A stretch of DNA of 29,182 nucleotides from a virus: positions 1 through 29,182 of IMG/VR virus record IMGVR_UViG_3300025099_000094. One strand, written 5' to 3'. Of this stretch, positions 1-8,802 are shown in pieces. The translations under genes and the position numbers were made by a program. The notes beneath the pieces are model-generated. The model had not been told where the DNA came from. It saw nothing but the letters and a program-made list of their open reading frames with translations, and searched no databases. Every line of letters begins with the position of its first letter. Position 1 is the first letter of the stretch.

Positions 1-29
1 ATACATATTATTATGATTAGTTTTTTCAT
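1..29 (-). CDS. Start of a gene cut by the window edge (hydrophobic N-terminus)
   Basis: The first nine codons read M-K-K-L-I-I-I-I-C. The ATG (29-27) overlaps the TGA stop (28-26) of the preceding lipoprotein gene in an ATGA arrangement, which is typical of translationally coupled phage genes. A basic start followed by a hydrophobic run suggests a membrane anchor or secretion signal. The Cys at residue 9 follows Ile and lies very early, so it is not a convincing lipobox. The rest lies outside the window. Its position just after a lipoprotein at the end of the structural operon would suit a lysis/spanin or cell-surface gene, but that is only inference. Confidence 0.45.
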
Positions 30-574
30 TCTTTTATTTTAATTGTTATATCGTGTGGCGCATATTCATTACCACCAAAATATGGGTACAAATAATACCT
101 TCTTATTAATCCCCAATTACCTTCAGGTCTTCTACGTACAAGTGTAGTATCGTTATCTATTACTATTACATAATAAAATGTTTTTATATCAATACTAGCA
201 TTATAAATTACATCTGTATCTATAGTTCTTATTGTTGCAGCGCTATGTCTACCTTCTTCATGTCTTAACCAGCAAAGCTCTAACTCACCATCTATATATC
301 TCCAACCAAGGCGTATTGAATACTTTTGATGCCTAACGCCAAAATCACTCATACCGTATATTTTGTTTACATCATGTTGGTTTTCTGCTATTTCAGTTTC
401 GTATATAGCAGATTCATCTAGCATAAACTTAAATTCTATTTTAGAATTTACCGGGTGGTTTATAAAACTACCTGAACTATGCTCACCAGCTGGTATTGTA
501 TAAACTCTAAAGCCAAGATCATCAACTTCTTTTGTACATGAAATTAATAAAAGAAGTATCAGAAGTTTTTTCAT
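26..574 (-). CDS. Short phage-encoded lipoprotein, probable beta-rich fold
   Basis: This 182-aa protein begins with a compact lipoprotein signal: MKK, a Leu/Ile core, then LLIS-C with Cys13 as the expected lipidated residue. The residues after Cys (T-K-E-V-D-D) are acid-rich, as in surface-export signals of Bacteroidota lipoproteins, and this hints at the host. The body is rich in aromatic and beta-forming residues and ends in a segment containing YPYFGGN...APHDITI. I associate that ending with jelly-roll/lectin-like secreted proteins of Bacteroidota, with low certainty. The gene starts one nt after the giant protein stops (TAA-A-ATG) and overlaps the next gene. Possible roles are superinfection exclusion, lysis or surface modification; no catalytic motif is evident. 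The lipoprotein call is firm and the function is unknown. Confidence 0.8.
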   Translation of the reverse strand: MKKLLILLLLISCTKEVDDLGFRVYTIPAGEHSSGSFINHPVNSKIEFKFMLDESAIYETEIAENQHDVNKIYGMSDFGVRHQKYSIRLGWRYIDGELELCWLRHEEGRHSAATIRTIDTDVIYNASIDIKTFYYVIVIDNDTTLVRRRPEGNWGLIRRYYLYPYFGGNEYAPHDITIKIKE

Positions 575-575
575 T

Positions 576-3500
576 TTACCGCAATATTTTTCTTTTTCTT
601 TTTTTCTTTGATTTTAAAGCTTCTATCTTTTCGTTTTTAATATTGAGATTGTACTGACTCCAACCTAAAAACATTAAAGTTCTTTCCCAAGCCGCATGCT
701 CGTTGTTAAGTGCCTGCCTTACATTTTGAGTTTTATTATATAACCTGTTAAGAGGTAAATTAGTAAAACCTTCTACATAGTTAGTTGCCGCCGACCATTG
801 TGGATTGTCAATATCAAAATTATTCATTTGAGCCATTACTTTTTTATTGTAATTTAAAGTTTTTTCAGCGTTTACAATTTTTCTAGCTTTAATGCCTAAT
901 ACAGGTGAAAAGTTTAAAGCCTCAACTAAAACAGCACTTTCATCTGGATTATAATTAACATCTCTTTGTCTAGCGTATGCAATAGCCGTGTTTTTTAAAG
1001 TAGAAAGAATTGCACCAAACATACCAGTTCCTCTTAAAACAGAGTCAATACTACCGTTTATTAACCTTTCGCGTTTCTTCAAAAACAAATTGTTAACATC
1101 TTCCTCGTCGTCATCAAACATCATTGCAAACATAGCTGTTTGTAAAGTATAGAATATTAAGTTTTGTATTGCAAGGTAATAAGTAATTCTAGCAGCGTTA
1201 GAAATATCACTTTGCATTTGTGTAGTATTAGGTTTTGTTATTCTTCTATTTTTAATATCTAAAAACGCTTTTTTAGCCAACCTGTTGAACTGCGAAGTTA
1301 CGTTCTGAAAGTTTAATATAACTTTACCAATAATAGATGCTTGTTGTTTAGAAACCATATCAGGTCTTGCAGACTGTTGCGTTGACTGTGTTATGTCTTG
1401 AAAGTCTGTAAATGCTTTTGCCTCAGCTTCTTTTTTACTTAAACCTTGGCTTAAGTAAGTATTAATTCTATTTCTATAATATGTAGCGCCACCAGTTGCG
1501 ATTGCAATATTATCACCAATTTGTGTAGGTAAAAAACCTAATTCTAGCAACTTAGATATTAAAAATCTGTGAGGATTTTTAGATTTACGCATCTCAGCAG
1601 CAAGCTCAGCGCCGTTAACATCAGTCATGATACCACCCCTTCTTTGTTTTAACATATCAGAGTTAAATATAAAACCCCAATCGTCCCAATATTGTTTTTG
1701 GTTAGCAAAAGCTTTTGCAGCCGCGTACACATTATTATCGGCAAAGTTAATATAGTTTACTATAGACATTTGTTGTAGCAAAGAAGACCTTACGTTAAAA
1801 AACATGACAGACCCAACAGATCCGTTAACCCAGTTCATAAGCCTATTAACCATACCACTTTGACCAGTAGGTTTGTTTCTACCAGTTTTAATTCTATAAA
1901 GCATGTCTTCTAAAGCCTCTCTCATGCCTTTGCCGTAACCAGCTTCTATTTTATTTAAATTTTCTGTAGAAAATATTGCGTCAGCATTTTTAATAAACTC
2001 TTGAAAAAACTGAGCTCTACCAATTCTACCCGTAGCATCGTCTAAATCCATACGTATATCACCACTATCCCAGCCATCTGTAGGGTCAACATACTTTTCT
2101 TGTTTTGATATAGTATTTATAGCTTCTGCATAGCTTTTTAAGTTTAGATCAGAATTAACTAGCTCGACTAAAGCTTTTTGATCTGTTTCACTTAATCCTG
2201 GTATATCATACCCATGTTTATCCCACAAATACACTCTTACAGCGTCTTGATACACAAAGTCACCATCAGGAGTTTTTTGATTAAGCATTTTTTTAACATT
2301 AGACATTTGCTTGTTTAAGTTTTTATAATCAGTTGCTACTGATTGCCTAGCTGTATCATACTCTCTGTTAGCTCTGTTTAAAGGTCTAATTAAAGCTTCT
2401 TCAAAAAAGTCTCTGTGTTTATTGCCCAAAACTCCTTTACCCATAAAGTTATACAATAAACCTACAAAGTCTTCGTGTGATGGCGGTATAAATAATCTAA
2501 ACTTACCTTTACCAGCGCCACGTTTTCTAGCCTTTATAAAACCAAATCTTTTTTTAGCGTCGATACCAGAAACATCTTCTAATATTTGATTAAACTTTTC
2601 GCTTAAACCTTCGCTAAAGTTTATTTTAGCTTGTACAACTTTTGATTTTATATCTAATTGCTCTAACACGTTTTTAACTGCTTTGACATTTGGCAGAGCA
2701 TCATCTACAAAGTACATGTCGTTATAACCTTCTGCAAATTTATTTAACATCCAAAGAGCTTTTGCTTCACCAGTACTATTACCTAGACCAGTTATGTTTT
2801 CTAAAGGTATATTTATACCTTCACTTTTTAAGTACTCGTGTATTGCTTGTTGGCTTTCAGGTGCTCTTGCAGTTAATATAAATACGTTTTCAGGACCAAA
2901 CTTTTTTATTTGGTTTTTCATTTTTTGCATTAATGGTCCTGGTTTTCCATCAGTAACTTTATTAAAATCTGTAAAGTCCATTTTCCAGCCTTGTTGTAAA
3001 AGTTCGTCGCCAACAAAAGGCCATTTGTCAGAAGCTATACGTTTTGTTTCGCCATCTTTTGTTGCTATAACGTAGTTTTGACTTACACCTACTGTTTCAT
3101 CAAAATCAAAAGCACTCATACCTCTTGCCTTTGTGTTTTTATTATAACCTCTTGCGTTTGTAGTTGCTTCAGAAAAAAGCTCTCTTTGTTGTATTTGAGT
3201 GTCTAAAGCTTTGTTAGCCCCTTTGTTGTTTACATTAAACATTTCTGCAAAAGTTGTTTTACCGTCTAAACCTACTATTGAGTTAGGGTCAATACCAACA
3301 CCATCTGCGTTAAAAACTATTTCGTTAAAGTATCTTTCCCACCAACTGTTATCAAGAACACTCCAATCATCTGGCATACGCTTTTGTAAACTATACCCTC
3401 TAGCTGTTCTTGCTTTAGTCAGCTTCTTGTCCATAGCTTTGTCTAAAACTATTAACTTGTAGTTTTTAATAACAAGATCATAAGCAACCTCAAAAGAATC

Positions 3501-6500
3501 AACACGTTCATCTAATATGCTATTCATTAAGTATAAATAAGCGGCTGTAGCAGGCATAGCATGTTCAAATTCTATTTTATCACCTGTTATTTTTAAAGAG
3601 TAACCAGCTATTTGAGCGCCAAGCCTTTGCCAAGATTTTTTATCGTTTGCAGTAAGTTTTAAATAACTACCTACAGCTCTAACAGTTTCGCCAGTTTCAT
3701 CTTGAGTTATAGCAGTGTTAAAACGCTCCCACATAACTCTGTGTATTAAAGCTATGTCTTTGTTCCACTTGTTTATTCTTTTTGTGTCTGCAAGTTTTGT
3801 TCTAAAAGTTTTCTTAGTACCAAATATTGTTCCGTAATTTTTAACAATATCCCAGTTTGCTTTTTGTACTACTTTGCCTTTTTCGTTTTTAATTTCAACT
3901 GGTTTACCAAACACGCTGTCATCAGTGTTTTGAGCAAGTGTTCTAACGTCGTTTCTAAACTTGTTATAAGCTTCAGCAGCTTCTTTGCTATAGTCAGGAT
4001 TTCTAGTACCGTCCTTTTTAAACTCACTCATACTAACACCGTAGTTTTTGTTACTACCAGTAAACACATCAATACCGTCTTTTATCCAAAACTCTTTTGG
4101 CATATGTGGAAATAAATGAACAGGCATTGATTCTAAAAATTGTTTTCTACCAGCGTCAGTTTTTAAATTATAAGTTTTACCTTGACCTCTAGCTTGTAGA
4201 ACATTGTCTATACCTTTTTCTTCTAGCTCAAGAGTGTTTTTTACCATTAAGCCATCAACTTCTGTAAACGCCTCACTAAAAGCAGCTTTGCCCTGTGCGG
4301 TTGTAATATTTGCTATTTCTTGCGCTTTTATTTTTTCACCTCCACGTCGAGCTAACGGAGGAAAAGCATCTAGTTTTCTTTGAGCGCCAGCCAGTGTTAC
4401 ACCTATTGACAAAGCTTTTGCATTACTTTTTAAAAATTGACCAATATCTCTATTATACACGTTTGGCTCGTTTTTAGGTGTTATACCTAAATCTTTTTTA
4501 AACTTTTCAACAGTGTCAGGCGTAGGATTTCTAAACTGTGGTTTTAATATTTTAACAGATGTTTGGGTTGATAAGCCTAAGCTTCTACCGCCTGGTGAAG
4601 TTTCAGCGTCTTTTTTAGTAGCACGATCTGCACTAGTAGCCTTTGGATCTGTATAGTCCTCGTAAAAATAATCCATTACTAAACCTTTTAGACCAATAGC
4701 CCTACCATATATTTCCCTTGATACATCTATGTTTTCACCAATTTTATTTATATCAGCTGTTTTTCTAGTAACATTTAGCAGTGGTAAAGTTTTTATAAAC
4801 TTACTAGCGTTTTCGCCAGCGTTAAAAACTCTTTGTATGCTTTGAGCTTCAGCAGGTATAGGCATACCTTCTTTGTATTTTGTAACTAAAGATAAGTTAG
4901 CGCCACCTTTCATAATTTTATCAGCAGCTATATCAAATATAATCTCACCAACTTGACCAGCGTTGTTGTCAATTACCTCTTTAAAGCTATCACCTTCTTT
5001 TACTTTTATTTTAGATTTTATATTATCAGACTTTGTAGATACAATACTAAAGTCATCAAACATATCTATTTTTTGTACAAAAGTTTCTTGTGTGTTTGAA
5101 GTGTCGTTTACGTCACCGGCAACGTCTTTTATATTTGAATCATCAAGCTTAACGCTGTCACGAATACTTAGTATTTTAGCCTCTTCGTATATAGTATCAT
5201 CTTTAGGTGCTATATTTGCAGTTACAAATGTAGAAAACTTACCTTTTCCAGGTACATATCTTTTTATAAGACCAGGTAAGTAAACAGACAAAGCAGACAC
5301 AACGTTTTTTCTAGGTATATCACCAACTCTATCATCAAATCTCATAGCAGTTAGAGCTAATAAATTATATTGAGCTAGTAATTCCGCGTAATCTTTTCTA
5401 TACTGAGGATTATCTTTAAAATTAGGAAGTTTACTAAGTTTTTTAATTTGTCTTATTAACTTCTCAGGTGTTCTTTGTGTATCTTCAGAAAACACTGCGT
5501 CACCTTCAGGTGTTGTACCAGCAACTATTAAGTTGTTTTCTCTTACGCCTTTTCTAAAACTAGCAATGTAAGCGCTTATGTCTGCAGCATTATTAAACTT
5601 AAAATACATAGGCTGTTTACCATTATGATACTTGTTAATAGCTTCATTAAGTAAAAGCTTTAGTGAAACAATAAAACTAGTGTTTTCTTTTACTAAACCA
5701 GCATCTTGAAGCTCTGCTAATATAGGCGTTAGCTCTGCTAAGTATGTTTTATCACCTTTGCTTTTGTAAACATTTAACCTGTTTAATATTCTATTGTATG
5801 CTTGCTTGTCTTCAACTTGCTCTAACAAAAGCTCTATGTCTTTAGTTAATTCTTCGTTTAAACCACGAGTTTCAATATCTTCAAATAATTTTATTCTAGC
5901 GTCGTTTAGATGCGTTAGTTCGTGAAACACAGCAAAAGCCATAGTAGATTTGTCATAGCTAGTAGGCGCGTTAATTATATTGTTTACTACATTTTGTTCA
6001 ACAACAATTATATCGTTACCAAAATAACTAGCGTTAGCCCTTCTGTCTCTAAAACCAGCCATGTATTTTTCTATTTGTTCTTGCGATGCACCTTTTTCTT
6101 TCAACAAAGCTTCTGCATCTTCAAAAGTTTCTGCTTTTAACACGCTACCTTCTAAGCCTAAAACCATTGATAAACTTTCGTAAAATTTACCAAAGAAAAA
6201 ATAATCTTCTGCTTTAATGTTTTTAGTATCTACATTAATTCTTTCTGCAAGATCATTAAATTTTTCTTTTTGATCTTTACTAGGCTTGTCTCTTAAGCTA
6301 GTTATCTCTTGATCAATATCGTCAATTTGCTGTTGTATAATTTTTACATCATTAGCAATGGTCTGGTTGTATTTTTGACCAGATTGAGCCGCTCCTATTT
6401 GTTGTGCTTTTTTTCTTAGATCACGTTTTTTTCTTTGAGCTTCAAACAGTGCGAATATATCTTGGTTGTCCATGTTAGAAACATCAGCAAAAACAGCAGC

Positions 6501-8801
6501 ATCTTGAACTTGAGCTTCTCTTAAAATTCTCATCAGCTCACTTTCTAAATAAACTTCTAAATCTGTTTTTTCAATATTAGGACCTTTGTACAAAGTTTGT
6601 AGTTGAGCAGATATTTCTGCAAACTCTTTAGTTCTTTTTTGATTTGCATTTATCTCTTGTCTTGTAGATATATCACTTCTAACTGAGTTTACTACGTTAC
6701 CAGCAACAGAAGGTCCTTGAATAGCCATTGTAGAAAACAGAACGTTCATATTAAAGTCAGCATCAATGCCTTCAATTAAAGATTTGTTTTCGCCTAACAC
6801 GCCGTAGTCAACTAAGTTATGCCCTACTTGAGTAAAAGCCTCTTCAATATATTCTATACCTGTGTTGTAACCAAATCCACCAGCGCCTTTTAAAGCGTTA
6901 CCTATAGTAACACCAGCCACATCACTTTTACTTAACAAAGCTAGTTTTTGCACGTAACTCATTGTACCAAATTTCTCTGCATAAGCAGCAATACCACCGT
7001 ACATAATAGAACTAAAAGCTTTTTGAAGCTCTGTATAGTTTAATTGATTTTGAGCAAGTTCTATTTGTTTTAAAATAGATATTCTTTCGTCTACAGTAGT
7101 TGCTTTTGTTAACTCACTATTGTAAAAGTTTATATTTTCTTGTGCGTTTTTTTGGCTTATTTCCATTTCAGAAAGCTTAGAACCACCTTCTAATCCAAAA
7201 AATAATCTAGTAAGATACTTTGTTGCTGGGGCCACAACAGCTTTACCACCAAGCTTTATAACACCACCGTATGTAAGCGCAGATCCAATGCTAAATATAT
7301 TATTTGCAAACAACTGGTTTGCTGCATCGCCAAAATTAGCGCCTGGCCCAGAGAATTTTACATCTTCCCATTTTATATTTAAAGGTCTTGCAGCCTCTGT
7401 GTGTTTGTTTAAGCTTTCTTGATAATCTATAACATCGTTATGTATGTTTCCAAAAAGCTCTATATCTAAATCTTCTTTAAGCCCAGCAAAATTTGTACCG
7501 TAGTTAAATAAAAACTCAGGTATTTCTTCTAAATAATCACCAGCTTTAATAGCTAAACCAGCCATATCAACCAAACCTTTTTCTATAGATAACAAAGCAC
7601 CACCACTAAAAGTATAATCAAGTGCAAATGCTTGTGCTAAAAATTGAGAGTCATCTAGCTTGGAAGTTGTTTCTAAAAAGTTTTGCGAAGTTAAATCTAT
7701 TGACTCTGCAACTAGCCTTTGATTTGAAAGAGCAGTTCTATACTCAGTCATTATGTTTTCATAAGAACCATAAAGCTCTAAAGCTTTAGACTTGTCCTCA
7801 GCAGAAGAATTTGCATTTATATTTAAATCTGTTATTTGATTAACTAAATTTTCTACATCAGGCACGTATTGCTCAACAACAGTTTTATTAAACTCGTCAC
7901 TTGTTGTTTTATAATTGTTTCTAAGCGTGATTATTTCATCTCTTTTAAAACTTAGATAATTTTGCAAAACAGTGTTTGACTTTCCTTGTCCTTTGTATAT
8001 TTGAGTTTTAAGCTCAAACTTTTCTTTATCTTCTGTAGACCTACCATACATAGGTGTGCCTCTTTTTTTCATAGGCTCACTAGGGTCTGCAAAATCACTA
8101 GGGTATAGTATTTTTCTATCTTCAGTTAAAGCGTTTTTATATTCATCTATCCACAAAACACCTGTTTTAGGGTTTACTGCGGCAGGATCAATGTCATCAT
8201 ATACGCCTTCATCAAGATCTGCAGCAGCTACTTTTCTTATTTCATTATTATCAATTCCTGCAATATATAATTGTACTTTTTTCTTTTGTTCTTGTTTTAT
8301 AGCGTCTTGAAGCATAGAGTTGCTTACCAAGTTTAAATCAAAATTACCTGTTTCTTGGTAGTTCTTATAGCTTTCGTATTTAGGTATATCAGGACCAATG
8401 TAAGACTGTGAAGTAAAGGGTGTTTGAGTTACTTCAGAAAAATAGTTTTTAATGTCAGTATCTAGACTGTTTTCATACTTGTCTTTGTCTTTTCTAAAAT
8501 CAAACAAAGGAGTACCAGCCATTTTTTGACTACTCTTTTTTCTTTTCATGCCTGACAAGTCAAAATATTTATCTGCTAAATTTTTACTTACTTCAGAACT
8601 GTTTTTATTTATACTATTTTTAATTGTATAAGCGCTAGCAGTTGCCTCTTCAGGTGTTTTTGGTTTGTATATAATTTTTGGTTCTACTTTTTTTATTCCA
8701 AACTCTTCAATATATTTAGGTACACTCAAATTAGATTTTTGAGCAGCCTCAATTACTTTTTGTTCTTCATAAATATCGTTTCCAAACTTATACTGCGGCA
8801 T
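576..8801 (-). CDS. Giant polyvalent virion/ejection protein with HExxH, HAD and membrane segments
   Basis: This 2741-aa protein, counted from ATG 8801, is the last member of the internal-virion-protein block, the place T7 gp16 occupies. I chose this start because it follows the upstream stop by one nt and begins MPQYKFGNDIYEEQ, a typical opening. An in-frame ATG at 8852 would add 17 atypical residues inside the previous gene. Visible parts, in order: a Lys-rich N-terminal region; Gly/Ala amphipathic segments near 400, 500-530 and 610-645; a coiled coil around 820-870; a zinc-peptidase-like HELTH at 960-964; a sigma-factor-like stretch near 1150-1200 (YVPGKGKFSTFV); a HAD phosphatase-like domain with D1899/D1901, T1977, K2014 and D2033/D2034; a hydrophobic helix around 2540-2561 followed by DDDEED; and a very basic C-terminus. 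It is probably packaged and ejected with DNA. I did not find a DxDGD polymerase motif, so a virion RNA polymerase is not supported. Confidence 0.85.
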   Translation of the reverse strand: MPQYKFGNDIYEEQKVIEAAQKSNLSVPKYIEEFGIKKVEPKIIYKPKTPEEATASAYTIKNSINKNSSEVSKNLADKYFDLSGMKRKKSSQKMAGTPLFDFRKDKDKYENSLDTDIKNYFSEVTQTPFTSQSYIGPDIPKYESYKNYQETGNFDLNLVSNSMLQDAIKQEQKKKVQLYIAGIDNNEIRKVAAADLDEGVYDDIDPAAVNPKTGVLWIDEYKNALTEDRKILYPSDFADPSEPMKKRGTPMYGRSTEDKEKFELKTQIYKGQGKSNTVLQNYLSFKRDEIITLRNNYKTTSDEFNKTVVEQYVPDVENLVNQITDLNINANSSAEDKSKALELYGSYENIMTEYRTALSNQRLVAESIDLTSQNFLETTSKLDDSQFLAQAFALDYTFSGGALLSIEKGLVDMAGLAIKAGDYLEEIPEFLFNYGTNFAGLKEDLDIELFGNIHNDVIDYQESLNKHTEAARPLNIKWEDVKFSGPGANFGDAANQLFANNIFSIGSALTYGGVIKLGGKAVVAPATKYLTRLFFGLEGGSKLSEMEISQKNAQENINFYNSELTKATTVDERISILKQIELAQNQLNYTELQKAFSSIMYGGIAAYAEKFGTMSYVQKLALLSKSDVAGVTIGNALKGAGGFGYNTGIEYIEEAFTQVGHNLVDYGVLGENKSLIEGIDADFNMNVLFSTMAIQGPSVAGNVVNSVRSDISTRQEINANQKRTKEFAEISAQLQTLYKGPNIEKTDLEVYLESELMRILREAQVQDAAVFADVSNMDNQDIFALFEAQRKKRDLRKKAQQIGAAQSGQKYNQTIANDVKIIQQQIDDIDQEITSLRDKPSKDQKEKFNDLAERINVDTKNIKAEDYFFFGKFYESLSMVLGLEGSVLKAETFEDAEALLKEKGASQEQIEKYMAGFRDRRANASYFGNDIIVVEQNVVNNIINAPTSYDKSTMAFAVFHELTHLNDARIKLFEDIETRGLNEELTKDIELLLEQVEDKQAYNRILNRLNVYKSKGDKTYLAELTPILAELQDAGLVKENTSFIVSLKLLLNEAINKYHNGKQPMYFKFNNAADISAYIASFRKGVRENNLIVAGTTPEGDAVFSEDTQRTPEKLIRQIKKLSKLPNFKDNPQYRKDYAELLAQYNLLALTAMRFDDRVGDIPRKNVVSALSVYLPGLIKRYVPGKGKFSTFVTANIAPKDDTIYEEAKILSIRDSVKLDDSNIKDVAGDVNDTSNTQETFVQKIDMFDDFSIVSTKSDNIKSKIKVKEGDSFKEVIDNNAGQVGEIIFDIAADKIMKGGANLSLVTKYKEGMPIPAEAQSIQRVFNAGENASKFIKTLPLLNVTRKTADINKIGENIDVSREIYGRAIGLKGLVMDYFYEDYTDPKATSADRATKKDAETSPGGRSLGLSTQTSVKILKPQFRNPTPDTVEKFKKDLGITPKNEPNVYNRDIGQFLKSNAKALSIGVTLAGAQRKLDAFPPLARRGGEKIKAQEIANITTAQGKAAFSEAFTEVDGLMVKNTLELEEKGIDNVLQARGQGKTYNLKTDAGRKQFLESMPVHLFPHMPKEFWIKDGIDVFTGSNKNYGVSMSEFKKDGTRNPDYSKEAAEAYNKFRNDVRTLAQNTDDSVFGKPVEIKNEKGKVVQKANWDIVKNYGTIFGTKKTFRTKLADTKRINKWNKDIALIHRVMWERFNTAITQDETGETVRAVGSYLKLTANDKKSWQRLGAQIAGYSLKITGDKIEFEHAMPATAAYLYLMNSILDERVDSFEVAYDLVIKNYKLIVLDKAMDKKLTKARTARGYSLQKRMPDDWSVLDNSWWERYFNEIVFNADGVGIDPNSIVGLDGKTTFAEMFNVNNKGANKALDTQIQQRELFSEATTNARGYNKNTKARGMSAFDFDETVGVSQNYVIATKDGETKRIASDKWPFVGDELLQQGWKMDFTDFNKVTDGKPGPLMQKMKNQIKKFGPENVFILTARAPESQQAIHEYLKSEGINIPLENITGLGNSTGEAKALWMLNKFAEGYNDMYFVDDALPNVKAVKNVLEQLDIKSKVVQAKINFSEGLSEKFNQILEDVSGIDAKKRFGFIKARKRGAGKGKFRLFIPPSHEDFVGLLYNFMGKGVLGNKHRDFFEEALIRPLNRANREYDTARQSVATDYKNLNKQMSNVKKMLNQKTPDGDFVYQDAVRVYLWDKHGYDIPGLSETDQKALVELVNSDLNLKSYAEAINTISKQEKYVDPTDGWDSGDIRMDLDDATGRIGRAQFFQEFIKNADAIFSTENLNKIEAGYGKGMREALEDMLYRIKTGRNKPTGQSGMVNRLMNWVNGSVGSVMFFNVRSSLLQQMSIVNYINFADNNVYAAAKAFANQKQYWDDWGFIFNSDMLKQRRGGIMTDVNGAELAAEMRKSKNPHRFLISKLLELGFLPTQIGDNIAIATGGATYYRNRINTYLSQGLSKKEAEAKAFTDFQDITQSTQQSARPDMVSKQQASIIGKVILNFQNVTSQFNRLAKKAFLDIKNRRITKPNTTQMQSDISNAARITYYLAIQNLIFYTLQTAMFAMMFDDDEEDVNNLFLKKRERLINGSIDSVLRGTGMFGAILSTLKNTAIAYARQRDVNYNPDESAVLVEALNFSPVLGIKARKIVNAEKTLNYNKKVMAQMNNFDIDNPQWSAATNYVEGFTNLPLNRLYNKTQNVRQALNNEHAAWERTLMFLGWSQYNLNIKNEKIEALKSKKKRKRKILR

Positions 8802-8802
8802 A

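Noticed and set aside
576-640. A-run-rich 3' end of the giant gene as a programmed frameshift site
   Set aside because: The reading frame continues normally to its TAA and the next gene has its own start and lipoprotein signal; no shifted product makes sense.
3095-3110. DFDET in the giant protein read as the DxDGD catalytic motif of a virion RNA polymerase
   Set aside because: It is followed at correct spacing by the other HAD motifs (ILTAR, a Lys, and DDALPN), and the Gly of DxDGD is missing.
4963-5283. Plus-strand open frames of 60-120 codons across the window (for example this one and 25402-25767)
   Set aside because: All lie opposite long, well-supported minus-strand genes, have skewed Ser/Leu/Phe/Cys composition and show no sensible operon context.
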